DNA from: Arcicella sp034519515
Lineage (GTDB): Bacteria > Bacteroidota > Bacteroidia > Cytophagales > Spirosomataceae
NCBI GenBank assembly: GCA_034519515.1
Contig: JAXHOK010000051.1
Coordinates: 122,599 to 186,598 of the forward strand
Direction: 5' to 3'
DNA length: 64,000 nt
The notes beneath the pieces are model-generated. The model saw only the letters and a list, made by a program, of their open reading frames with translations. It was not told the DNA's origin and searched no databases. Each line of letters starts with the position of its first letter. Positions within the stretch are counted from its first letter, which is position 1. Position numbers and translations under genes: made by a program. Below are positions 35,569 to 43,491 of this stretch, piece by piece.

Positions 35569-35928
35569 ATGGAAGAATTAACAAAAACAGAAGAGCGAAT
35601 TATGCAGGTTTTTTGGCAATTGCAATTGGCATTTGTCAAAGACGTTATTGAGCATTTGGACGAAGAGCCAAAACCACCTTATAACACAGTTTCGTCGGTA
35701 GTCAGGATTTTGGAGAAGAAAGGATATTTAGGTTTCAAGGCTTACGGAAAAACCTATCAATATTTTCCCATTATTCCGAAAGAAGATTACGCCAAAACCT
35801 CATTCAAAAAGGTTCTGAATAATTATTTTGATAATTCGGCAATGAGTTTAATGTCTTTTTTGGTGAAAGAAGAACAACTTTCGGAAGAGGAATTGGCAGA
35901 ATTAAAACGTATTATAAACGGTCAGTAA
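35569..35928 (+). CDS. BlaI/MecI/CopY-family repressor
   Basis: A 119-residue winged-helix repressor. The signature is LTKTEERIMQVFWQLQLAFV, then PPYNTVSSVVRILEKKGYLG and a C-terminal dimerisation helix with LVKEEQLSEEELAELKRIIN. The PYNTVSSVVRILE segment is the recognition helix region. In the BlaI/BlaR1 system the repressor is cleaved after its membrane metallopeptidase partner is activated, and the partner-type gene follows at 36039. In Bacteroidota such pairs are common and mostly not linked to beta-lactamase; none is present here. Confidence 0.92.
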   Translation: MEELTKTEERIMQVFWQLQLAFVKDVIEHLDEEPKPPYNTVSSVVRILEKKGYLGFKAYGKTYQYFPIIPKEDYAKTSFKKVLNNYFDNSAMSLMSFLVKEEQLSEEELAELKRIINGQ

Positions 35929-35929
35929 A

Positions 35930-36009
35930 ACTTCCCGAAAGTTATTTCTACTTTCGGGAAGTTAGTATCGAAGAGAACTTCCCGAAAGTAGAAGAAACTT
36001 TCGGGAAGT
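35930..36009. repeat. ACTTCCCGAAAGT palindromes, copy C (two pairs)
   Basis: Four half-sites at 35930-35942, 35950-35962, 35977-35989 and 35997-36009, alternating in orientation and forming two 13-bp stems. They fill the gap between the repressor and the M56 gene and could tune read-through between them. Confidence 0.85.
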
Positions 36010-36038
36010 GAGAATCCAACATATCTAATTTTCAAACT

Positions 36039-37913
36039 ATGAATTATTTATTAGAATCCACCATTTGTATAGCCATTTTTTATGGGCTTTACTTATTGAT
36101 TTTCAGTCGATTAACTTTTATTCGATTAAATAGAATTTATCTGCTTGCAAGTTTGATATTAAGCCTTTGTATTCCGCTGATTTCGTATCATAAGGAGGAA
36201 ACTATTTTGATTGATGAACCCATGGAAGAAACCTCGGCAAATAATTTTTCTACACCTTTGTTATTGTCTAAGAATTTATCCCAAACCCATGAGAATTTAT
36301 CCGCAGAAATGCCTTTTGATTGGATGACATTTTTACAAATTTTGTACGTTTTGGGAATCGTTTTCATGTTTGGGAAACTGCTTATTTTTGTTATTAAAAT
36401 TCTAAAAATGAGCAGGTTACAAAACGGAAAAGGTTATATTTCTACCAAAGGAAAATGGGCAAATTCTTCATTTCTGCACCTTATTTTTATTGATGATTCT
36501 GAACTTTCACACGAAGAAATTGAGCAAATAATTGCCCACGAAAAATGGCATATTCGACTCTTGCATTCTTATGATTTGTTATTTGTTGAAATCTTGAAAG
36601 TTGCGTTTTGGTTCAATCCAATTTTGTGGTTTTGGCAACGTTCGCTCTCGCAAGTACATGAGTATGAGGTAGATACTCGTATGATACAAACATACAATCC
36701 GCAGACGTATGCGAATTTATTGTTGAAATTAGCCAGCACCACACAAAGGTTTTCGATGGCTCATCAATTCAGTCGGAAACCTTTGACAGCCCGTATTCAT
36801 TTTTTATTCACTAAACAAAAATCAACTCCTATGAAACGATTAGCGTATTTATCCATCTTGCCCATTTTAGGCGTTTTATTCATGGCTTTTTCTTTTGAGA
36901 AAGTAGTAAAATATCAGGTTGTTGAAAAGCCTGATGAGAAGTATTTTAAGATTTATAAGGGAAAAGAACCTTCAAGAAGCTCAAATGTTGAAGTTTTTAA
37001 CAATAAAGTTGTCTCAAATTTACATCTTGGGAAAAATCGAATTTCATTAGTGATGAATCCGAAAAATATTTCTGACGCAAATATTAATGAAATAGCAAAA
37101 TATTTTAAAAAATATGGTTTCATGTTTCATTTCTCTATAACTTCTTATGCAAACCCCAAGAAATTAGATAAATATGAGATTAGATTAACTGATAATGAAA
37201 AAAATAGGTCGAAAACAAGCAAAGAGACTTTCTCAAATCTTCCCGCAAAATTTAGTTTTTATGTACCAAAAAATCAAGATAGAAAAAGTATAAAAGTAGA
37301 TACAATAATCACCATTTTTGCCGATAGAAGTACGGGCGAACATTTTGTTGCTCCGTTAGCTCCGCCACCACCACCGCCAGTTCCACCTTTGCCACCACCG
37401 CCACCACCTGCACCTGTGAAGGGAAAAACGAGGTTGGGGATGAATAATTTTGAAGGGAAAAGAGGTGTAGAAGATTTATTTTTTCAATCAGAAAAAATGA
37501 AAATTCCCGCAAATATGATAGCAATAAAAAGTGGAATTTATATAGAAATGGGAATTGTAAAAAATGCTGATTACAAATCATTTTTAGACTACATAAATCA
37601 AGATAAATATTTCTCAAAAAAATACACTAAAAATATGATTCCAGAAAATTGGGGGAATATCAAAAAGATGCAAAATCCTGTAATTTATATGTCCTTTGAG
37701 CAAGGATTAGCATTTTGTGAATGGAAAACAGAGATTTTTACTTATCAAATGGCAAGTCAGAAAAAGGCTGATTATGCAACAATTGTAAAGGAAAATAGTA
37801 AACTGTCTAAGAAATACAAGTTCAGATTACTTACTGAAAATGAAAGGCAATTGATGGTAAAGAAAGGATTAGAACATAGATGTGGGGTTGCTTGTGTGCT
37901 TGATTTAACGTAA
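36039..37913 (+). CDS. BlaR1-like M56 metallopeptidase with C-terminal FGE-like domain
   Basis: A 624-residue inner-membrane protein. It has membrane segments at about 5-22, 33-50 and 98-122, the zinc site HEKWH at 167-171, the M56 pattern FNPILWFWQRSLSQVHEYEV with D following, and a fourth segment near 265-285. The outer part has a Pro-rich linker (PPPPPPVPPLPPPPPPAP) near 440 and then about 150 residues resembling the formylglycine-generating-enzyme (SUMF1) fold: VKNADYKSFLDYIN, PVIYMSFEQGLAFCEWKT, YKFRLLTENERQLM. That domain is cut short compared with the stand-alone FGE-like protein at 61780. Partner of the BlaI-type gene upstream; the sensor ligand is unknown. Confidence 0.8.
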   Translation: MNYLLESTICIAIFYGLYLLIFSRLTFIRLNRIYLLASLILSLCIPLISYHKEETILIDEPMEETSANNFSTPLLLSKNLSQTHENLSAEMPFDWMTFLQILYVLGIVFMFGKLLIFVIKILKMSRLQNGKGYISTKGKWANSSFLHLIFIDDSELSHEEIEQIIAHEKWHIRLLHSYDLLFVEILKVAFWFNPILWFWQRSLSQVHEYEVDTRMIQTYNPQTYANLLLKLASTTQRFSMAHQFSRKPLTARIHFLFTKQKSTPMKRLAYLSILPILGVLFMAFSFEKVVKYQVVEKPDEKYFKIYKGKEPSRSSNVEVFNNKVVSNLHLGKNRISLVMNPKNISDANINEIAKYFKKYGFMFHFSITSYANPKKLDKYEIRLTDNEKNRSKTSKETFSNLPAKFSFYVPKNQDRKSIKVDTIITIFADRSTGEHFVAPLAPPPPPPVPPLPPPPPPAPVKGKTRLGMNNFEGKRGVEDLFFQSEKMKIPANMIAIKSGIYIEMGIVKNADYKSFLDYINQDKYFSKKYTKNMIPENWGNIKKMQNPVIYMSFEQGLAFCEWKTEIFTYQMASQKKADYATIVKENSKLSKKYKFRLLTENERQLMVKKGLEHRCGVACVLDLT

Positions 37914-38050
37914 AACAATAATTCTTAAAAGCTATTTATCAAGCACCAGATTCAGTAACAACAAAATTAGAAATTACGCAATACCCTTGGAGACAAAATT
38001 CAAATCTGAAACTGGAAATTTGACCTGACTTCACAGAACAACCCTTCAAT

Positions 38051-38086
38051 AAAACCTACTGAATTTAGATAATTCAGTAGGTTTTT
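38051..38086 (+). terminator. Rho-independent terminator after the M56 gene
   Basis: AAAACCTACTGAATT and AATTCAGTAGGTTTTT flank a 5-base loop; a run of T ends the stem. Confidence 0.9.
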
Positions 38087-38133
38087 GTATTTTTGGGTAA
38101 ATTCCCACGCAGTCACAAAATCACTCAGTAAGA

Positions 38134-38976
38134 ATGTTACAACTCTCAGAAATATACGTTTACCCTGTAAAATCGTTAGGCGGAGTTCGTCTGGAAAGTG
38201 CCGAAGTTACTGACCGAGGGCTACAATATGACCGCCGTTGGATGCTTGTTGATGAAAATAATCGGTTTATTTCACAAAGAGAATATCCTCAATTGGCTTT
38301 ATTTAGGGTTCAATTATATTCTGACTACATGGTTATCACGGATTTAAAGAGAAATTGGGAGTTGATGAACAAACTGAATCGGAATATTTCAGAATTTTTA
38401 GGAAAAATTACGGTAACAGTTTGGGATGATGAAGTGGAGGCTTATGAAGTGAGCGAAACGTGTAATAAATTCTTTACCGAAGGCTTGGGTAGAACTGTCC
38501 GTTTGGTGTATATGAAAGATGAAAATATCCGTAAAACAGATACTCAATATTCTCTAAAAGGCGATGAAATTACCTCATTTTCAGACGGTTATCCTGTCTT
38601 AGTTATTGGTCAGTCTTCATTGAATGATTTGAATAGTAAACTTGATGAACCCGTAAATATTGACCGTTTCAGACCCAATTTTGTCTTTACGGGGGGCAAC
38701 GAATTTGAGGAAGAAGAATGGCACGAATTTACGGTTGGCGACGTTAGATTTTTTGGCGTAAAACCCTGTGCAAGGTGTACAATGACCACAATTGACCCAC
38801 AAACGGGTGAGAAAAAAGGCAAAGAACCATTGCTCACTTTAAATAAATACCGAAAAGCAGGAAGCAAGATTTTATTTGGGCAAAACGTATTGATTAGTCA
38901 ATTGGGAACGGTATCAGTAGGTGATGAAATTGAAGTAATTAGTCGTAAAAAATTAGCCAAATTTGAAGTTGATTAA
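38134..38976 (+). CDS. MOSC-domain protein
   Basis: A 280-residue protein with an N-terminal MOSC_N beta-barrel domain (LSEIYVYPVKSLGGVRLESA, then YDRRWMLVDENNRFISQREY) and a C-terminal MOSC domain with the conserved Cys region FGVKPCARCTMTTIDPQTGE. This is the YcbX/mARC type, which binds molybdenum cofactor and reduces N-hydroxylated compounds in other bacteria and in mitochondria. It starts at ATG 38134, with a terminator just upstream. The UbiA-like gene overlaps its end by 14 bases, so they are probably one operon. Confidence 0.9.
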   Translation: MLQLSEIYVYPVKSLGGVRLESAEVTDRGLQYDRRWMLVDENNRFISQREYPQLALFRVQLYSDYMVITDLKRNWELMNKLNRNISEFLGKITVTVWDDEVEAYEVSETCNKFFTEGLGRTVRLVYMKDENIRKTDTQYSLKGDEITSFSDGYPVLVIGQSSLNDLNSKLDEPVNIDRFRPNFVFTGGNEFEEEEWHEFTVGDVRFFGVKPCARCTMTTIDPQTGEKKGKEPLLTLNKYRKAGSKILFGQNVLISQLGTVSVGDEIEVISRKKLAKFEVD

Positions 38977-39790
38977 AGTTATCAAAATATTACACCTTCT
39001 CAATTTTGACGTTGTTTTCGGAGCGGTGATTTGCAATATTATGTTCTGGAAATTACCTTCTGGACATGAACACATTTCTAAGCCTTCGGTGATTATTTTA
39101 GGGTTTTCGGTCTGGATAATTTATGTGTTAGACAGATTGTTAGACAATCAAAAAAATACTTTAATTTTTACAGAAAGGCATTTTTTTCATCAGCTAAATC
39201 AAAGAATTTTGTGGTTTTGTATCATAATATGTATTGCTATTTGTGTGATATTACTATTCTTTATTCCTTTCAATATTATCAAATTCGGAATCGTAATATT
39301 CTTAATAACAGCACTTTATCTGTTAATTGTCAATCTAGTTTCTGCCGAGAATTCATTTCAACATTTTAAAGAACCGCTGACAGCATTTGTTTACACTGCC
39401 GCTGTGTGGGGAACTGCCATTCTCAATCACTTCAATATTATCGGTGTTTTTTTGGGCTTAGTTTTCTTCTTAATTACCTTCCAAAATCTATTACTTTTCT
39501 CTTATTTTGAACTCAAAAGTTTTCCAGAAACCAATAATTTAGCCCAGTTTCTTGGTAAAAAGTCTTCAAAATATATCATTTTGGGGATATTCTTGGTAAT
39601 CATCATTTTGGGCGGTTTTTCCTTCGTAATTTTAGAAAATTCTTATCAATATCAAATTTTATCAGTAGAAATATTGATGAGTTTTTCTTTGGTATTGATA
39701 ACATATTTTCAAAGATTTACGCTCCTGCATAACCGTTTTAGGTGGCTGGGCGATGGTATTTTTTTGTTGCCTTTATTGATTATTTTATGA
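38963..39790 (+). CDS. UbiA-like integral membrane protein
   Basis: A 275-residue protein with about eight membrane segments, starting at TTG 38963 inside the end of the MOSC gene. WIIYVLDRLLDNQ fits the first Asp-rich motif of UbiA prenyltransferases (DxxxD) and KEPLTAFVYTAAVWG resembles a second conserved loop. Several family residues are not obvious, so it may be a degenerate UbiA relative. It overlaps the MFS gene by four bases (ATGA), making a tightly coupled MOSC / UbiA-like / MFS set. Confidence 0.6.
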   Translation: MKLIKVIKILHLLNFDVVFGAVICNIMFWKLPSGHEHISKPSVIILGFSVWIIYVLDRLLDNQKNTLIFTERHFFHQLNQRILWFCIIICIAICVILLFFIPFNIIKFGIVIFLITALYLLIVNLVSAENSFQHFKEPLTAFVYTAAVWGTAILNHFNIIGVFLGLVFFLITFQNLLLFSYFELKSFPETNNLAQFLGKKSSKYIILGIFLVIIILGGFSFVILENSYQYQILSVEILMSFSLVLITYFQRFTLLHNRFRWLGDGIFLLPLLIIL

Positions 39791-41037
39791 TGATTTCAGA
39801 ACCCAAACAATCGCCTTACGCTGCCCTCAAATATCCCCAATTTGTCGCTTTTATTTTTGCTAATAGTTTCGTGACTATTGCCATTTTAATTCAGGAAGTG
39901 GTTTTGGGATATGCTATTTACAAAATGACCCATGACCCATTGGCTTTGGGGTTAATCGGTTTGGCAGAGGCACTTCCCTATATTTCATTAGCTCTTTTTG
40001 GCGGACATTTAGCCGACCGAAAGAACAAAAAAACTTTAATGCAAGCCAGTTTAGCGTTTATTATTGTGGGGTCATTAGTATTGATTTGGGCAACCTCTCC
40101 CCTATCTCAACTATCTCAATCACAATTACTTATGGTGGTTTATAGCGTAATTATGCTTATTGGTTTTGCCCGAGGATTTTATAGTCCAGCTTCGGGTTCG
40201 TTGAACCCTTTTTTGATTCCTAAGGAGGTTTTTGCCAATGCTGCCACGTGGCAAAGTTCCTTTTGGCAAGCAGGAGCAATTTTAGGACCTGGCTTGGCGG
40301 GTTTTCTATACGCTTATTTGGGTTTGACCAATACTTTGTGGATTGTCGTGGGGCTTTTTGTGGTGGTAATGATTTTACTTTCCACCATCACCTCCCCTCC
40401 TATTCCTCCTCAAAATGAGCAAAAAGTCAATGTTTTTGAGTCTTTGCGGGAAGGAATTGCTTATGTTTTCCGAACGAAAGTAATCTTATATTCCATTTCC
40501 TTAGACCTGTTTTCGGTGCTTTTTGGGGGCGTAATTGCCTTATTACCAATTTATTCCGAGGATATTCTTCATGTGGGAGCAGAAGGGTTAGGCATACTTC
40601 GGGCGGCTCCGTCCATCGGGGCAGTGCTGACGATGTTGGTTATGGTTTATTATCCACCCATCAACAATGCGTGGCGAAATTTACTGCTGGCAATTGCAGG
40701 TTTTGGAATTGCGACTTTGGTTTTTGCGGTATCGACTAACGTTTGGCTTTCAGCAGGGGCTTTGTTCCTCACGGGGGCGTTTGATAGTGTGAGTGTGATT
40801 ATCCGCCAAACGGTTATTCGTTACTTTACACCCGACGAAATGCGTGGGCGAGTATCATCCGTAAACGGAATTTTTGTGAGTTCTTCCAACGAATTGGGGG
40901 CTTTTGAATCGGGTTTTGCTGCTAAATTGATGGGAACAGTTCCATCAGTGATTTTTGGTGGAACAATGACGATGATTATCGTAACGATTGTGTGGTTTCG
41001 GTCTAAAGAATTGTTTAAGTTACGATTTGATAAATAG
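39787..41037 (+). CDS. MFS transporter, EntS/DUF894 type
   Basis: A 416-residue inner-membrane carrier with 12 predicted segments. The start at ATG 39787 overlaps the upstream stop (ATGA); a longer frame reads 15 more residues inside the preceding gene. LFGGHLADRKNKKTLMQASL is MFS motif A, and the second half has ALLPIYSEDILHVGAEGLGI and DEMRGRVSSVNGIF, typical of the enterobactin-exporter-like group. Efflux is more likely than uptake. The substrate is unknown. Confidence 0.87.
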   Translation: MMISEPKQSPYAALKYPQFVAFIFANSFVTIAILIQEVVLGYAIYKMTHDPLALGLIGLAEALPYISLALFGGHLADRKNKKTLMQASLAFIIVGSLVLIWATSPLSQLSQSQLLMVVYSVIMLIGFARGFYSPASGSLNPFLIPKEVFANAATWQSSFWQAGAILGPGLAGFLYAYLGLTNTLWIVVGLFVVVMILLSTITSPPIPPQNEQKVNVFESLREGIAYVFRTKVILYSISLDLFSVLFGGVIALLPIYSEDILHVGAEGLGILRAAPSIGAVLTMLVMVYYPPINNAWRNLLLAIAGFGIATLVFAVSTNVWLSAGALFLTGAFDSVSVIIRQTVIRYFTPDEMRGRVSSVNGIFVSSSNELGAFESGFAAKLMGTVPSVIFGGTMTMIIVTIVWFRSKELFKLRFDK

Positions 41038-41102
41038 AGATTGGCATCGAATCGTCGAACCGTGCAGATTACGCAAATCTAAAAGGATTTTTTTCAAGAT
41101 GT

Positions 41103-41130
41103 TGCCCCGTGATACACTAATCACGGGGCA
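41103..41130. repeat. Perfect 11-bp hairpin between convergent genes
   Basis: TGCCCCGTGAT and ATCACGGGGCA flank a 6-base loop between the MFS gene and the convergent sugar porter. The sequence before it (41060-41080) contains a CAGATTACGCAAATCT unit like the repeat at 63766-63909. Confidence 0.7.
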
Positions 41131-41161
41131 GAACCCTAACCCCTAAAACCTAATCTCTATA

Positions 41162-42484
41162 TTAATGCCCAATCATTCTGTTCATATCTTCCAATGCCAC
41201 GCCCTTGGTTTCGGGCATCATAAACCAGACGTATAATAGTTGGCAAAACATCATAATCAGGAAGAAAATGAAGATGGGCGTTCCGCCAAACTGACTGGCG
41301 AAATAAGGGAAAATATTGGTAATAATTGCCGCAAAAACCCAGTGTGTTAAACTACCAAAGGCTTGTCCCGAAGCACGAACTTCATTCGGGAAAATCTCTG
41401 AGATAAATACCCAAATTACCGCTCCTTGTCCGATGGCGTGGGCAGCGATGAAAGCAAAAACAAAGAAAGTCATGCCCGCAAATTGTTCGGTATAAAAGGC
41501 ATTGGCAATCAATGATAACGAAATAATATAGCCAATTGAACCGATAAACATGAGCGTTCTTCTGCCAAATTTATCAATCAACGAAACACCTAACATGGTA
41601 AAAATCAAATTAGTAAGCCCAATTCCCACCGAAGAAAGCAAAGCCGAAGATTTTGCCAAACCCGACATTTCAAAAACCCTTGGAGCATAATAAATAATAG
41701 CATTTATTCCAGAAACTTGATTGAAAAATGCCATCAGAAAAGCTAATAAAATCGGGAAAGTATATGGCTTTGAAAAGAAACTTACTTTTCCCATTTTAAT
41801 ATTGTTTTGTTGGGAATTTAGGATGGATGCTAAGGTTTTATCCGCCGCTTCGGGGTCAATTTCATTCAGCACTTTTTTGGCAGATCCAATGTCATTTTTC
41901 TGTAAAATCAGCCATCTTGGACTTTCAGAAATCAACAAAGTTAAAGCCGTAAAAATCAAGGACGGAATTCCCACAATACCCAACATCCAACGCCAATCGC
42001 TTTCTCCTCCTGATTTTTGGAAGAAATAATTTGAAACATAAGCAATCATAATTCCGAAAACGATATTGAACTGGAAAAGTGCCACCAAAAATCCACGGCT
42101 TTTGGCAGGAGCAATTTCTGAAATATACAAAGGCGAAACCACCGAAGAAGCCCCAATACAAAGCCCACCAATGAAACGAAAGACCATAAAAGTATAAACA
42201 TCAGGGGCAATAGCCGAACCCACCGAAGACACAAAAAACAAAGCTCCAAGCCAAAACAAGGCTCTTTTTCTTCCTAATCTGTCAGCAAACCAACCGCCAA
42301 AAGCAGCCCCGAAAACGGTTCCATAAAGAGCAATGGCAATGGCGAACCCGTGCAGAGCATCGCTCAAATTCCAAAGGGCTTGAATTTTTTGTTCTGCTCC
42401 CGAAATTACTGCCGTATCTAATCCAAATAGAAAGCCACTGAGGGCAACGGTCAGCGACCAAAGAATGAGTTTTTGGTTTTTCAT
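41162..42484 (-). CDS. MFS sugar porter (SP family, XylE/GLUT-like)
   Basis: A 440-residue proton-linked sugar symporter with 12 membrane segments. SP-family signatures are all present: DTAVISGAEQKIQ, GWFADRLGRKRALF (motif A), RFIGGLCIGASSVVSPLYIS, PESPRWL-like SESPRWLILQ, QVSGINAIIYYAP in TM7, LIDKFGRRTLMFIG, WVFISEIFPNEVRASGQAF, and the C-terminal PETKGVALEDM. It probably takes up a hexose or pentose. It is monocistronic. The start is ATG at 42484. Confidence 0.95.
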   Translation of the reverse strand: MKNQKLILWSLTVALSGFLFGLDTAVISGAEQKIQALWNLSDALHGFAIAIALYGTVFGAAFGGWFADRLGRKRALFWLGALFFVSSVGSAIAPDVYTFMVFRFIGGLCIGASSVVSPLYISEIAPAKSRGFLVALFQFNIVFGIMIAYVSNYFFQKSGGESDWRWMLGIVGIPSLIFTALTLLISESPRWLILQKNDIGSAKKVLNEIDPEAADKTLASILNSQQNNIKMGKVSFFSKPYTFPILLAFLMAFFNQVSGINAIIYYAPRVFEMSGLAKSSALLSSVGIGLTNLIFTMLGVSLIDKFGRRTLMFIGSIGYIISLSLIANAFYTEQFAGMTFFVFAFIAAHAIGQGAVIWVFISEIFPNEVRASGQAFGSLTHWVFAAIITNIFPYFASQFGGTPIFIFFLIMMFCQLLYVWFMMPETKGVALEDMNRMIGH

Positions 42485-42559
42485 GATTTATAAAAATGGT
42501 TGGTTACTTCTGAACGAATCTGTCTGAATTTGGGTTACGAAATGTCGCACCGTATCGTG

Positions 42560-43432
42560 TCAGACACTTTGAGTATGAAATTTCTTCACCTCTAAATACT
42601 CTCCATCAAACACCGCAAAATGATTGCTATTTTCATCATCATACGCCCATTGACCGAGGTTTATGTAGCGACTGCTCTCGCCCACGGGTAAATCTAATAA
42701 TAAATGTCGATGTCCGAAAATGTAGTAATCGTGATGTTTTTGAGCTTCTTGTTCTTTCGCAAAATGCCAAAGCCATTCCCCCTCTCCTCTGAATTGCAAT
42801 TCTCTCTTTATCCGCTCTTCGTCCTTCCTGCTTCCCGACCACCACGTGGCTAATGATATGCCCACTTGCGGGTGTAACCAGCCAAATGCCCATTGCGAAA
42901 GTTTGCTTTCAAATACTTTTTTCAAGTATTTATATCCATAATCGCCTGGACCTAAACCGTCTCCGTGAACGATGTAAAAAGTTGGGGATTGGGGATTGGG
43001 GGTTAAAATATTTATGGTTTTTTCTCTGTCCTCTGCACTCTGAAATCTATTCTCTATTCGCTGTTCTATATTCTCTATTATATATTCCTGAGCGTTTCTA
43101 TACACTTTTATACCTAACTCTTTTGTAAAATAATCAAACATCCAAATATCATGATTGCCCGAAAAAATGATAACTTCTATGCCTGAATCCGTCAATTCAG
43201 CTAATTTTCCTAATAATCTGACATAACCTTTTGGGACGACATTTTTATATTCAAACCAAAAATCAAAAATATCTCCTACCAAAAAAATTACTTGTGCATT
43301 GGTTTGGATGTTGTCGAGCCAAGAGATAATTTTCTTTTCACGAATAAGGCTGGTTTCAAAATCTGGATAACCCAAATGAAAATCGGAAGCGAAATAGATT
43401 TTTTTGTTGGGTTGAAGCTGTATGGTTGTCAT
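42560..43432 (-). CDS. UDP-2,3-diacylglucosamine diphosphatase-like phosphoesterase (LpxH type)
   Basis: A 290-residue calcineurin-like metallophosphoesterase. Metal-site motifs: D17-x-H19 in ASDFHLGYPD, FLVGDIFDFWFEY, FSGNHDIWMFDYF, IVHGDGLGPGD and IFGHRHLLLD. These match the LpxH group that cleaves UDP-diacylglucosamine in lipid A synthesis at the membrane face. It is longer than usual because residues about 114-149 (YIIENIEQRIENRFQSAED and on) come from a repeat-like stretch in frame between the GNHD and GDG motifs. The active-site residues are all kept, so it may still work. Confidence 0.86.
   Translation of the reverse strand: MTTIQLQPNKKIYFASDFHLGYPDFETSLIREKKIISWLDNIQTNAQVIFLVGDIFDFWFEYKNVVPKGYVRLLGKLAELTDSGIEVIIFSGNHDIWMFDYFTKELGIKVYRNAQEYIIENIEQRIENRFQSAEDREKTINILTPNPQSPTFYIVHGDGLGPGDYGYKYLKKVFESKLSQWAFGWLHPQVGISLATWWSGSRKDEERIKRELQFRGEGEWLWHFAKEQEAQKHHDYYIFGHRHLLLDLPVGESSRYINLGQWAYDDENSNHFAVFDGEYLEVKKFHTQSV
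42982..43090. repeat. Low-complexity repeat inside the LpxH-like gene
   Basis: GGGGATTGGGGATTGGGGG tandem units at 42984-43003, then TCTATTCTCTATTCGCTGTT and TATATTCTCTATTATATATT style units to 43090. The same CCCCAATCCC motif fills the gap before ubiE at 32220-32265. Here it is translated in frame. Confidence 0.65.
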
Positions 43433-43491
43433 GCGTAAAATATTGTACCTATGTTAATTAAATTACCCTCAATCGTTGTTGAAACCCTATT

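Noticed and set aside
35569..37913. BlaI/BlaR1 pair as a beta-lactam resistance locus
   Set aside because: No beta-lactamase or penicillin-binding gene is near, and the M56 protein lacks the penicillin-binding sensor domain.
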